From Thiobacillus denitrificans (lineage in GTDB: Bacteria; Pseudomonadota; Gammaproteobacteria; Burkholderiales; Thiobacillaceae): DNA of 10,400 bases. Location: the NCBI GenBank assembly GCA_002424845.1, contig DILD01000014.1, forward strand, positions 1 to 10,400, given 5' to 3'. Shown piece after piece: positions 1 to 5,711 of the stretch. The notes below the pieces were generated by a model. That model was given only the letters and a program-made list of their open reading frames with translations, did not search any database and had not been told where the DNA came from. A program made the translations under genes and the position numbers. Every line of letters starts with the position of its first letter. Positions within the stretch are counted from its first letter, which is position 1.

Positions 1-14
1 GGGTTTTTCTACAG

Positions 15-84
15 CGTCAACGTTTGAACTCACCGGCGCTGCGCGGCTTTATCGCGCAGCGTCCGGTGGAATGATGGGTTGGGC
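15..84 (-). other. attC-like integron recombination site
   Basis: Read on the minus strand, this begins with GCCCAAC (84-78), a perfect inverse core site (RYYYAAC), and ends with GTTGACG (21-15), a degenerate core site (consensus GTTRRRY). Between them are two arms that pair, CACCGGACGCTGCGCG and CGCGCAGCGCCGGTG, around a 7-base loop. One extra A bulges from the 5' arm, which is where attC sites carry an extrahelical base. The unpaired stretch next to the right-hand core, TTCAAACGTT, resembles the equivalent part of class 1 cassette attC sites. The roughly 70-bp length fits. The weak point is the last core box, which departs from consensus at two positions, so the site may be decayed or terminal. 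The stop codon of the cassette gene fragment lies 17 bases before the inverse core box, normal cassette architecture. Confidence 0.7.
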
Positions 85-101
85 CCATATCGGAACATTG
101 C

Positions 102-199
102 CTATGAAAGACCTATTACATCGAACCAAATGTGATGTGTGCCATCAGGATCGATACGCATACCACCGCTGCCTGCAATGTACCGGAGATCACCAGTTC
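102..199 (-). pseudogene. 3' end of an integron-cassette gene, truncated by the IS
   Basis: One minus-strand frame reads about 32 residues to a TAG at 104-102. It includes the stretch SGGMRIDPDGTHHIWFDVIG, which looks like real protein rather than noise: a glycine-rich turn, then DPDG and a hydrophobic strand. The pattern recalls the last strands of small secreted beta-barrel proteins of the DUF3224 / allene-oxide-cyclase-like kind, but this is a weak resemblance. The frame is cut at position 199/200, exactly where the IS3 element begins. The missing 5' part is not evident on the far side of the IS (1402-1514), so the gene is broken and probably also deleted. It sits directly upstream of the attC-like site, as a cassette gene should. 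Confidence 0.5.
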
Positions 200-240
200 C
201 ACGGTAATCCCCCCATTTTTAGCAGTCGCCAGAAATGGAG

Positions 241-1068
241 TCAGTTGGCGAGCATCAATTTCTGCATGGGGGTGATGCCGCCGAGTGCCATGTTCGGGCG
301 CTCGTGATTGTACGACCATAGCCAGCGGGTGGCCGATTCCTGCACTTCCTCGATCGAATCGAACAGATACTGCGCCAGCCAGTCGTAGCGCACCGTGCGG
401 TTGTAGCGTTCCACATAGGCGTTCTGCTGTGGCTTGCCGGGCTGGATATGTTCAATGCGTATCCGGCGCGTTTCCGCCCACGCCAGCAACACGCCGCTGA
501 TGTATTCGGGGCCGTTGTCGCAGCGGATCACCGACGGTCTTCCGCGCCACTCGATGATCCGGTCAAGGGCACGGATCACCCGCGCCGCAGGCAGCGATAG
601 ATCGACCTCGATCCCCAGTCCTTCACGGTTGAAGTCGTCCAGCACGTTGAACAGGCGGAAGCTGCGGCCGTCGCTCAACTGGTCGTGCATGAAGTCCATC
701 GACCATACCTGGTTGACCGCATCCGGCACCGCCAGCGGTTGAGGCTTCTCGCGGATGATGCGCTTCTTCGGCTTGATCCGCAGGTTCAGCTCCAGCTCCC
801 GGTAAATGCGATAGACGCGCTTGTGATTCCAGCCGAACCCCTTCACATTGCGCAGGTGCAGGAAGCACAGGCCGAAGCCCCAGTTCTTCTGGTTGTAGGT
901 CAGCCGTACCAGCCAGTCGGCGATCACCGCGTTCTCGTCCGACAACTTAGGCGTGTAGCGGTAGCAGGTCTGGCTGATCGTAAAATCGGCACAGGCCTGC
1001 CGAATGCTTGCGCCCTTGGCTTCCACCGCCCATCTGTCCATCTCGCGGCGACAAGATGGCCTCACCAC
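241..1068 (-). CDS. IS3-family transposase catalytic part, OrfB
   Basis: This 275-residue rve-type DDE integrase domain performs strand cleavage and transfer. The catalytic triad is visible: D125 (in WSMDFMHD), D184 (IRCDNGPEY) and E220 (NAYVERYNRTVR). The N-terminal third has the HTH_21-like segment common to IS3 OrfB, including WNHKRVYRIYRELELNLR (about 80-97). In frame the reading begins with a GTG next to the slippery site, so the functional product is most likely the OrfAB fusion made by -1 frameshifting, about 362 residues. The sequence closely resembles IS407-group transposases. No internal stops or frameshifts are seen, so the enzyme appears intact. Confidence 0.92.
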   Translation of the reverse strand: MVRPSCRREMDRWAVEAKGASIRQACADFTISQTCYRYTPKLSDENAVIADWLVRLTYNQKNWGFGLCFLHLRNVKGFGWNHKRVYRIYRELELNLRIKPKKRIIREKPQPLAVPDAVNQVWSMDFMHDQLSDGRSFRLFNVLDDFNREGLGIEVDLSLPAARVIRALDRIIEWRGRPSVIRCDNGPEYISGVLLAWAETRRIRIEHIQPGKPQQNAYVERYNRTVRYDWLAQYLFDSIEEVQESATRWLWSYNHERPNMALGGITPMQKLMLAN

Positions 1069-1328
1069 TTTTTTGCAAGCGCCTCCTTGAGGATGTCGGC
1101 ACTCATCTGAGATTCGGCGTACATCTTCTTCAGGCGCCGGTTCTCTTCCTCGAGCTCCTTCAAGCGGGACATCATCGATGCGTCCATGCCGCCGTACTTG
1201 GATCGCCAGTTGTAGAAAGTGGCCGTACTGATGCCATGCTCACGACACAGCTCGGGAACGGGGGTGCCTGCCTCTGCCTGCTTCAATACGGCGATGATCT
1301 GGCTGTCGGTAAAACGCGATTTCTTCAA
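1062..1328 (-). CDS. IS3-family transposase DNA-binding part, OrfA
   Basis: This 88-residue HTH_Tnp_1 protein binds the terminal repeats and regulates transposition. The helix-turn-helix runs from about residue 6 to 45 (FTDSQIIAVLKQAEAG to ISTATFYNWRSKYGGM). A leucine-zipper-like coiled coil follows at about 52-80 (LKELEEENRRLKKMYAE), used for multimerisation in this family. The start is TTG (1328-1326), preceded by a strong ribosome binding site GAGGAGG six bases upstream. The stop TGA at 1064-1062 lies just past an A6G run, overlapping the beginning of the OrfB frame, the classic IS3 arrangement. Confidence 0.92.
   Translation of the reverse strand: MKKSRFTDSQIIAVLKQAEAGTPVPELCREHGISTATFYNWRSKYGGMDASMMSRLKELEEENRRLKKMYAESQMSADILKEALAKKW
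1068..1074 (-). other. programmed -1 frameshift slippery site A6G
   Basis: On the minus strand the last orfA codons read GCA AAA AAG TGG TGA. The heptamer A AAA AAG is the standard IS3-family slippery sequence. A -1 slip there continues as GTG GTG AGG CCA, which is the OrfB frame, giving the full OrfAB transposase. Confidence 0.85.
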
Positions 1329-1401
1329 GGGAACCTCCTCGGGTTAGATTACGAGAAAATTCCACTTCTGACTCCTGCTGTTTTACGGGGGGATTACCGT
1401 G

Positions 1402-1514
1402 ATGCGCATGCTTGTCTTGTCGTTGTCTGGAAAGTAGGGGCGGGGCAGGCTGGCTTCGCCGTGCGGCCTTTCGTCAGCGACGGGCCGGTCGCCGGCGAGC
1501 GTATGCAATGCCAA
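1402..1514. other. spacer between IS right end and small secreted protein gene; no gene seen
   Basis: These 113 GC-rich bases hold no convincing reading frame. Three minus-strand frames were checked for the missing 5' half of the cassette gene at 199-102 and none continues it recognisably. No second attC core box (GTTRRRY facing RYYYAAC) is visible, so the outer boundary of the disrupted cassette is not preserved here. Confidence 0.5.
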
Positions 1515-1856
1515 TCACGGAGCGTCCGCTGGCCGTCCTTCGATGTCCGCCTCGTATTTCTCCAGCCTGTCCATCACCGTTCTGTCGTCCCGGTATTTTT
1601 GCCGGAGCGCCCGGATTGCCTGGTCGGCCCCTGTGCAATGGCGCTTGAAGCCGGCAGCGATGAATGCCCTTCGCGTCCTGTCCGCTTCAGACGAGCCTTC
1701 CGGCCACGGCTCCTGACGGAAATGCTCGCAGAGTTCGCGCCGCTCGACGTACTCGGCAACCTCCTGCGGGTAGGTTTCTGCCGCCCATGACGGCGCCGCG
1801 AGCAGAAGGCCGAGTATCAGCGGGGCTTGATTCGGCATGAGGAACGAGATGGCCAT
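1515..1856 (-). CDS. small secreted protein of unknown function
   Basis: This is a 113-residue protein. The first 26 residues form a signal peptide: a short start, then the hydrophobic run APLILGLLLAAPSWAA with an Ala-rich cleavage region. The mature part is charged and helical, rich in Glu, Arg and Tyr. It has two cysteines (C43 in ELCEHF, C74 in KRHCTG) that could form a periplasmic disulfide, spaced by WPEGSSEADRTRRAFI. The pattern looks like an uncharacterised small periplasmic family in Beta- and Gammaproteobacteria, and no function can be assigned. The start at 1856 has only a weak upstream AGGA-like motif (GGGAAAAG). A second Met at residue 7 is possible but would shorten the signal peptide. 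The gene is divergent from tadA. Confidence 0.7.
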   Translation of the reverse strand: MAISFLMPNQAPLILGLLLAAPSWAAETYPQEVAEYVERRELCEHFRQEPWPEGSSEADRTRRAFIAAGFKRHCTGADQAIRALRQKYRDDRTVMDRLEKYEADIEGRPADAP

Positions 1857-1922
1857 GGTTGCTTTTCCCGGTGGTCTTACGTGCAGCGGCCGGCGCTCCG
1901 GCTGCTCTGGCATTAGATTACA

Positions 1923-1936
1923 CTGTTTCGAAACAG
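1923..1936. promoter_or_regulatory. 14-bp perfect palindrome, possible operator
   Basis: CTGTTTCGAAACAG is a perfect 14-base palindrome in the 111-bp gap between the divergent small-secreted-protein gene and tadA, 31 bases before the tadA start. Its position and symmetry suit a dimeric regulator, but no regulator is identified. Confidence 0.35.
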
Positions 1937-1967
1937 GCGCTTTGGTCAGGGCGTCCAGGAAAACCGA

Positions 1968-2483
1968 ATGACGGAACACGCATCGATGACTCAATCCCCG
2001 CTGCTGCAGGACACTCAGAATGCCGACTTCATGCGCGCCGCACTGGAACTCGCCCGCCAGGGCTGGAACGCGGGCGAGGTGCCGGTGGGCGCGGTGGTGG
2101 TGTGCGGCGGCGAAATCGTCGGGCGCGGGTTCAACCAGCCGATTTCCAGCCATGATCCCACGGCGCATGCCGAGGTGATGGCGCTGCGCGATGCGGCGGC
2201 GCGGGTGGGCAATTACCGGCTAGTGGGCTGCACGCTCTATGTGACGATGGAGCCGTGCGTGATGTGTGCGGGGGCGATCCTGCATGCGCGGGTAGCGCGG
2301 GTGGTGTATGGCGCGAAGGAATACAAGACCGGCGCGCACGGCAGCATCATCGACGTGTTTGCCGAGCCGCGCCTCAACTACCATTGCGAGATTACCGGCG
2401 GGGTGCTGGCGGACGAGTGCGCGGCGATGATCTCGGGGTTTTTCGAGTCGCGCCGGCAGCAGAAGAAGGAGACGGCACAATGA
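1968..2483 (+). CDS. tadA: tRNA-specific adenosine deaminase TadA
   Basis: TadA converts adenosine-34 to inosine in the anticodon of tRNA-Arg(ACG), in the cytoplasm, using a zinc-activated water. The 171-residue protein shows the whole cytidine/deoxycytidylate-deaminase fold. H67-A68-E69 supplies a zinc ligand and the proton-shuttle glutamate, and P96-C97-x-x-C100 supplies the other two zinc ligands. VPVGAVVV (about 38-45), the RNYRL-type segment GNYRLVGCTLYVT (81-93) and the family-typical tail GSIIDVFAEPRLNYH (125-139) are also present. The start at 1968 has AGGA seven bases upstream; a second Met at residue 7 would also work. The stop overlaps the next gene as ATGA, so tadA and the L,D-transpeptidase gene are probably one transcript. 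The gene is normally essential. Confidence 0.96.
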   Translation: MTEHASMTQSPLLQDTQNADFMRAALELARQGWNAGEVPVGAVVVCGGEIVGRGFNQPISSHDPTAHAEVMALRDAAARVGNYRLVGCTLYVTMEPCVMCAGAILHARVARVVYGAKEYKTGAHGSIIDVFAEPRLNYHCEITGGVLADECAAMISGFFESRRQQKKETAQ

Positions 2484-2974
2484 GCAAGTTGCTGATCGAG
2501 GTGGATATGCGCCTGCAGCAGTTGTATCTGTGGGAGCCTTATCCGGACGGCGACATGCTGATCCGCCAGTATCCGGTTTCCACCGCAAGCAACGGAGCAG
2601 GGGAGCAGAACGGCAGCTATTGCACACCGCGCGGGCGGCATCGCATTGCGGAAAAGATCGGCGCGGGCGCGCCGCTATGCGCCGCCTTCAAGACACGCGA
2701 GCCGACCGGCGAAATCTGGACGCCCGAACTCGATGCCGAAAATCCGGGCCGCGACTGGATCCTCACGCGCATTCTGTGGCTGGACGGACTGGAACCGGGC
2801 AGGAACCAGGGCGGCACGGTGGATACCCATTCCCGCTACATCTACATCCACGGCACCCACGAGGAACACAAGGTCGGCACGCCGGCGTCGCACGGCTGCA
2901 TTCGCATGAAGAATGCGGACGTGGCCGAGCTGTTCGATCTGGTGGAAGTGGGGACGGAGGTCCGGATTTCGTAG
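2480..2974 (+). CDS. L,D-transpeptidase (YkuD domain), no signal peptide visible
   Basis: YkuD enzymes form 3-3 peptidoglycan cross-links or attach proteins to peptidoglycan, using a cysteine nucleophile. The 164-residue protein is essentially one YkuD domain. The signature is clear: IYIHGTHE with H124, then GTPASHGCIRMKNADVAELF with H138 and catalytic C140. The N-terminus (MSKLLIEVDMRLQQLYLWE) matches the first strands of the domain and leaves no room for a signal peptide or membrane anchor. This is unusual for an enzyme acting on the cell wall, though short leaderless homologues are known to me in this family. The start overlaps the tadA stop by four bases (ATGA), indicating translational coupling. 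Assignment to the family is firm; its exact substrate is not. Confidence 0.92.
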   Translation: MSKLLIEVDMRLQQLYLWEPYPDGDMLIRQYPVSTASNGAGEQNGSYCTPRGRHRIAEKIGAGAPLCAAFKTREPTGEIWTPELDAENPGRDWILTRILWLDGLEPGRNQGGTVDTHSRYIYIHGTHEEHKVGTPASHGCIRMKNADVAELFDLVEVGTEVRIS

Positions 2975-3216
2975 GCTCGCCCGGCCGATGGATGGCACAG
3001 GGCCGAAGCGTGCTAAAGGGAGGGGGTTGTGGGAGGCCCGCCCCCGGGCCGATTGCAGGCCGAGGCGCGTGCAGGCAATCGCGGCGAGCACCCAGGGGGC
3101 ATAAAGGCACCGGAGCGTGGTTGTTGCCGATTGATCGGCTTACAACCACGGCCTACCCCTTGCGGGTGCTCCCACAAGGGGCGCGGGAAAGCACCGCGCC
3201 CGCAATCGATCAGGGC
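2975..3216. repeat. convergent intergenic spacer with several strong inverted repeats
   Basis: The space between the transpeptidase gene (plus) and infA (minus) contains nested inverted repeats. GGCCCG/CGGGCC lies at 3035-3050. CGATTGC (3050-3056) can pair with GCAATCG at 3075-3081 or at 3202-3208. GAGCACCC (3086-3093) pairs with GGGTGCTC (3164-3171), enclosing a long hairpin at 3116-3150. CCCCTTG (3156-3162) pairs with CAAGGGG (3175-3181), and GGGCGCGG (3179-3186) with CCGCGCCC (3194-3201). Several are mutually exclusive. No thymine run follows any stem on either strand, so none is a textbook intrinsic terminator. They may still stop or stabilise the two converging transcripts, or form an unrecognised structured RNA. 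No protein frame is supported. Confidence 0.5.
3116..3150. terminator. long hairpin, possible bidirectional terminator or RNA structure
   Basis: CGTGGTTGT pairs with ACAACCACG (9 bp). After a small T/TT internal bulge, GCCGA pairs with TCGGC around a TTGA tetraloop. It is the strongest stem in the convergent spacer, but lacks a U-tract on either strand. Confidence 0.4.
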
Positions 3217-3480
3217 TTAGTTATAACGTCTTTGCGGCGTGGGACGCGGCGCGCTGTTGGTGTCTTTGTGGCGGAAGTTGATGCGACCTTTGGTCAGGTC
3301 GTAGGGCGACATTTCGATGGTGACTTTGTCGCCGGCCAGGATGCGGATGCGGTGCTTGCGCATTTTGCCGGAGGCGTAGGCGGTGATCTCGAAGCCGTTG
3401 TCCAGCGTGACGCGAAAGCGCGTTTGCGGCAGGACCTCGTTGACGACGCCTTCCATTTCTACAAGTTCTTCTTTTGCCAT
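3217..3480 (-). CDS. infA: translation initiation factor IF-1
   Basis: IF-1 binds the ribosomal A site during 30S initiation complex assembly with IF-2 and IF-3. The protein is an S1/OB-fold of about 72 residues (MAKEELVEMEGVVNEVLP, then GKMRKHRIRILAGDKVTIEM and SPYDLTKGRINFRHK). It is extended by a 15-residue basic, proline-containing tail (DTNSAPRPTPQRRYN), giving 87 residues instead of the usual 72. Such longer IF-1 copies occur in Betaproteobacteria, often as a second paralogue next to the canonical one, and I infer this is that type. The start at 3480 has GAGGAA about eight bases upstream. Upstream in-frame codons to 3771 are open but look like chance GC-rich translation. The gene stands alone here, not in the ribosomal protein operon. 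Confidence 0.95.
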   Translation of the reverse strand: MAKEELVEMEGVVNEVLPQTRFRVTLDNGFEITAYASGKMRKHRIRILAGDKVTIEMSPYDLTKGRINFRHKDTNSAPRPTPQRRYN

Positions 3481-3930
3481 GGTTTGATTCCTCATGATGG
3501 GCGGCCGAGGGCGCGTGATGCCGTGCGCCAGCGCGATGGTGTGCAAAAGATCACAGCCGGGGCTGCGGCAACCGCGCGGGGATGCGCGGTAAAAAGCCAA
3601 TGAGGAGAGCCGACAAGGTACCCGCGGGGGGCAGAGGAGACTGACCAAAAGATCGATTCGGCGGCCAGTATGGGGCGCGAGGCCTGTCTTGGCAAGGACG
3701 GCGGCCGGCGCGCGCGGCGTTGCCGCGGACCGGAAAGCCGTCTGTGGCAGGCAGGGGGCCGTCTCAGCCATCGGGCGGCAGACATCCCGCCGCAGCTGAA
3801 TTCAATATGCAGGGGGCGGATCGGTGGGCGATTCCCGCGCCTGTATGTTGGCTGGCGTACAGAATTCGCGTGCCTTTGTGCCTATTGTTCAGCCGTTGGG
3901 CTGGCCTATGGTCTCAAAAGGAGAAATACC
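3481..3930. other. 450-bp region between divergent infA and lipoprotein genes; no gene supported
   Basis: This GC-rich stretch holds the upstream regions of infA (minus) and of the lipoprotein gene (plus). Open frames on both strands exist but their translations are Arg/Ala/Pro-rich with no recognisable domain, ribosome binding site or signal, as expected of chance openings at this base composition. A long 5' leader on infA is possible. No clear sigma-70 promoter stands out. Confidence 0.4.
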
Positions 3931-4389
3931 ATGAATCAACGATTTGCAGTGCCATTACTGTTGTGTGTGGCTTTGGCTGCAGGCTGCGCCGAAATGGGTA
4001 GCCTGGGCGGGACGACTTATGGCGAAACGAGCGGAAGCACCGCGAGCCAGTGGGATCGCAACGGCACCATCGCGCAGCTTGAACGCATCCAGGTGGATGA
4101 GAAGTACAAGCTGGGGATAGGCACGGCCGTGGGCGCGGTTGCCGGCGGCCTGTTGGGCTCCACGATTGGCGACAGCACCACCGCCACGGTGGCAGGTGTA
4201 TTGCTGGGCGGGGCGGCAGGTACCTATGCCGAGAGCAAAATGTCCAAAAAGGATGCGCAACGGATTGCCGTCAACATGGTGACCGGTGGGCGCATCACGG
4301 TGACGCAGCCGGTGGATAACCGGCTGTGGGAGGGCATGGCTGTGCGTGTTGAAGGCAGCGGCGAGAGCGCCCGCGTGGTGCCGCGATAA
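3931..4389 (+). CDS. glycine-zipper outer-membrane lipoprotein, SlyB-like
   Basis: This is a 152-residue exported lipoprotein. The N-terminus MNQRFAVPLLLCVALAAGC ends in the lipobox LAAGC, so C19 is the predicted lipidated residue after signal peptidase II cleavage. The next residues are not Asp, favouring the outer membrane. Residues 62-98 form a two-helix glycine zipper (GIGTAVGAVAGGLLGSTIGD, then TVAGVLLGGAAGTYAE), as in the SlyB / rickettsial 17-kDa antigen family. The C-terminal part (about 118-151, GGRITVTQPVDNRLWEGMAV) is a short beta domain common to SlyB-like proteins, often ending in an RVVPR-like tail as here. The start has a strong site, AAGGAGA, seven bases upstream. SlyB-type proteins contribute to envelope integrity; the exact role here is inferred. 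Confidence 0.88.
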   Translation: MNQRFAVPLLLCVALAAGCAEMGSLGGTTYGETSGSTASQWDRNGTIAQLERIQVDEKYKLGIGTAVGAVAGGLLGSTIGDSTTATVAGVLLGGAAGTYAESKMSKKDAQRIAVNMVTGGRITVTQPVDNRLWEGMAVRVEGSGESARVVPR

Positions 4390-4506
4390 GCAGAGCCGCA
4401 ATCATCGTCCTTCGATATGCGATCGTCGGAGGATGCGCTCGCGCAGGGTGCCTGCGTGCCGTCGCCGTGCGCGCAGAAACGGCGCTGCGGCAGGCAGGGC
4501 TTCGTT

Positions 4507-5604
4507 TCAGGGAGTGGGCGGAAGCGTTTCGTTCATATCGGATTCGATATGCAGGGTGCGGGTGGGGAAGGCGATTTCCGCGCCGTGGCCCCGGATGATG
4601 GCGGCGATTTTCAGCAGCACATCCTGCTTCACCTCGTGGTAGTGCGCCCACTCGACGGTTTTGGTGAAGGTATAGATGAAGAAGTCCAGCGACGAGACGC
4701 CGAACTGGTTGAAGTTGACGATCAGGGTGGCGCGAGGGTCGATCTCGGGGTGTGCCTGCAGCATGATTTTCACCTCGGCAACGATACCCGGCATCTTGTC
4801 GAGATCGGCATAACGGATGCCGATGGTTTCCTTGATGCGCCGGTGAGTCATCCGGCTCGGGTTTTCCACCACGATGTTGGTGAACAGTGCGTTCGGCACG
4901 TAGATCGGATTCTTGTTGAAGGCGCGCACCCGGGTGTGGCGCCAGCCGATGTATTCCACCGTGCCCTCGATGTCCTTGTCCGGCGAGCGGATCCATTCGC
5001 CCACGGCAAACGGGCGATCCAGATAGATGGTCAGTCCGCCGAAAAAGTTGGCCAGCATGTCCTTGGCGGCAAAGCCGACTGCAATGCCGCCGATGCCGCC
5101 AAACGCGAGCACGCCGGAAATGCTGAAATTCAGGGTTTGCAGGATGGTCAGCGTCGCCACGATGATGACCGAGAAATGCCCCAGTTTGGACAGGGCGTCG
5201 ACCGTGGTCCGGTCCAGGGGATGCCCCGTCTGCTCGCTGCGGGTGAGGATATTGTGGGAGGCGTGCTTGATCAGCCGGAGCAGAAACCAGGCGAACGCAA
5301 TGATGATGAGGATGTTGCGCAAGATGAGGAGGGAATCGAACACGGGCACGCCTTTGTGTTCGTAGGCAATATCGATGGCGAAAGCCACGCCCGCCACCCA
5401 CAGGATGAGCATGAGCGGTTTGCGGGCGGCCCTGATCAAGGCGTCGTCCCAGACAGACGAGGTGCGCGCAGCGATTTTTTCGATATGACACAACAGGTAA
5501 TAGGCGCCGATATTGAGAACCACAATGGCGACGACGACAGTCAGCACTTGGGGAAGCCAAGGGGCCTCAAGAAAATAAGCCAACAATTTATCAAGCATAT
5601 TCAT
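4507..5604 (-). CDS. MscS-family mechanosensitive ion channel
   Basis: This is a 365-residue inner-membrane channel of the small-conductance mechanosensitive family, which opens under membrane tension to release solutes on osmotic downshock. Hydrophobic segments lie at about 16-38, 63-80, 93-113 and 142-160. The pore helix is at about 165-195, with the Gly/Ala packing typical of MscS TM3 (LAFGGIGGIAVGFAAKDMLA), followed by NFFGGLTIYLDRPFAVGEWI. The beta domain signature follows: VEYIGWRHTRVRAFNKNPIYVPN. A mixed alpha/beta vestibule completes the protein. With five predicted membrane segments it resembles the YnaI/MscMJ-type group more than the three-segment E. coli MscS. The ribosome binding site is weak, and Met-3 is an alternative start. 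It is the last of three minus-strand genes, 107 bp after the kinase gene. Confidence 0.94.
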   Translation of the reverse strand: MNMLDKLLAYFLEAPWLPQVLTVVVAIVVLNIGAYYLLCHIEKIAARTSSVWDDALIRAARKPLMLILWVAGVAFAIDIAYEHKGVPVFDSLLILRNILIIIAFAWFLLRLIKHASHNILTRSEQTGHPLDRTTVDALSKLGHFSVIIVATLTILQTLNFSISGVLAFGGIGGIAVGFAAKDMLANFFGGLTIYLDRPFAVGEWIRSPDKDIEGTVEYIGWRHTRVRAFNKNPIYVPNALFTNIVVENPSRMTHRRIKETIGIRYADLDKMPGIVAEVKIMLQAHPEIDPRATLIVNFNQFGVSSLDFFIYTFTKTVEWAHYHEVKQDVLLKIAAIIRGHGAEIAFPTRTLHIESDMNETLPPTP

Positions 5605-5711
5605 GGTGTTCCGTTGTTTATTTAAACTTAAACATCAAGTAATACGGGGCGGGAATAAACGCCTCTGCGGCATGCCTGGCGATTCGAAATGCCCCGTAAG
5701 CAGCGCATTCA
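5605..5711. other. spacer upstream of the MscS gene, AT-rich near the start
   Basis: This 107-bp gap separates the kinase stop from the MscS start on the minus strand. The 40 bases before the MscS gene are distinctly AT-rich, including TTTAAGTTTAAATAA, in otherwise GC-rich DNA, so a promoter of its own is plausible. No -35/-10 pair with good spacing was found. Confidence 0.3.

Larger units (their letters stand above)
200..1401 (-). mobile_element. IS3-family insertion sequence, IS407 group, about 1.2 kb
   Basis: The ends carry the same 15 bases, CACGGTAATCCCCCC, as perfect inverted repeats at 200-214 and 1387-1401. Similarity continues imperfectly inward for about 25 more bases (shared AGCAG and AGAA-TGGA blocks with a one-base gap). 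Inside are orfA and orfB in the -1 frameshift arrangement of the IS3 family, and the protein sequences match the IS407 group. The length fits the family. The bases just outside, GTTC on the left and ATGC on the right, do not form a target-site duplication. Either the exact ends differ slightly, or an adjacent deletion or recombination followed insertion. Both reading frames are intact, so the element could still be active. Confidence 0.9.

Noticed and set aside
1008..1790. Plus-strand frame across the IS right end
   Set aside because: It crosses orfA, the IS boundary and the small secreted protein gene in antisense; no coherent protein.
1857..2168. N-terminal extension of the small secreted protein
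   Set aside because: It would overlap tadA in antisense and bury the signal peptide.
3001..3216. 6S RNA, RNase P RNA or tmRNA
   Set aside because: The structured spacer lacks the conserved sequence blocks of these RNAs as far as I can see.
2530..3603. Plus-strand frame of 357 codons running through the transpeptidase and opposite infA
   Set aside because: It overlaps two well-supported genes in wrong frames; the composition is Arg/Gly/Ala noise.
3481..3771. N-terminal extension of infA
   Set aside because: The IF-1 homology begins exactly at the Met at 3480 with its own ribosome binding site; upstream residues are low-complexity.
4295..5560. Second long minus-strand frame over the MscS gene
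   Set aside because: It is out of phase with the MscS protein, and its Arg/His/Pro-rich translation has no domain.
4417..5625. Long plus-strand open frame of about 400 codons opposite the MscS gene
   Set aside because: It is the complement of a clear MscS-family gene; the translation is Asp/His/Gly-rich with no domain, an effect of high GC codon bias.
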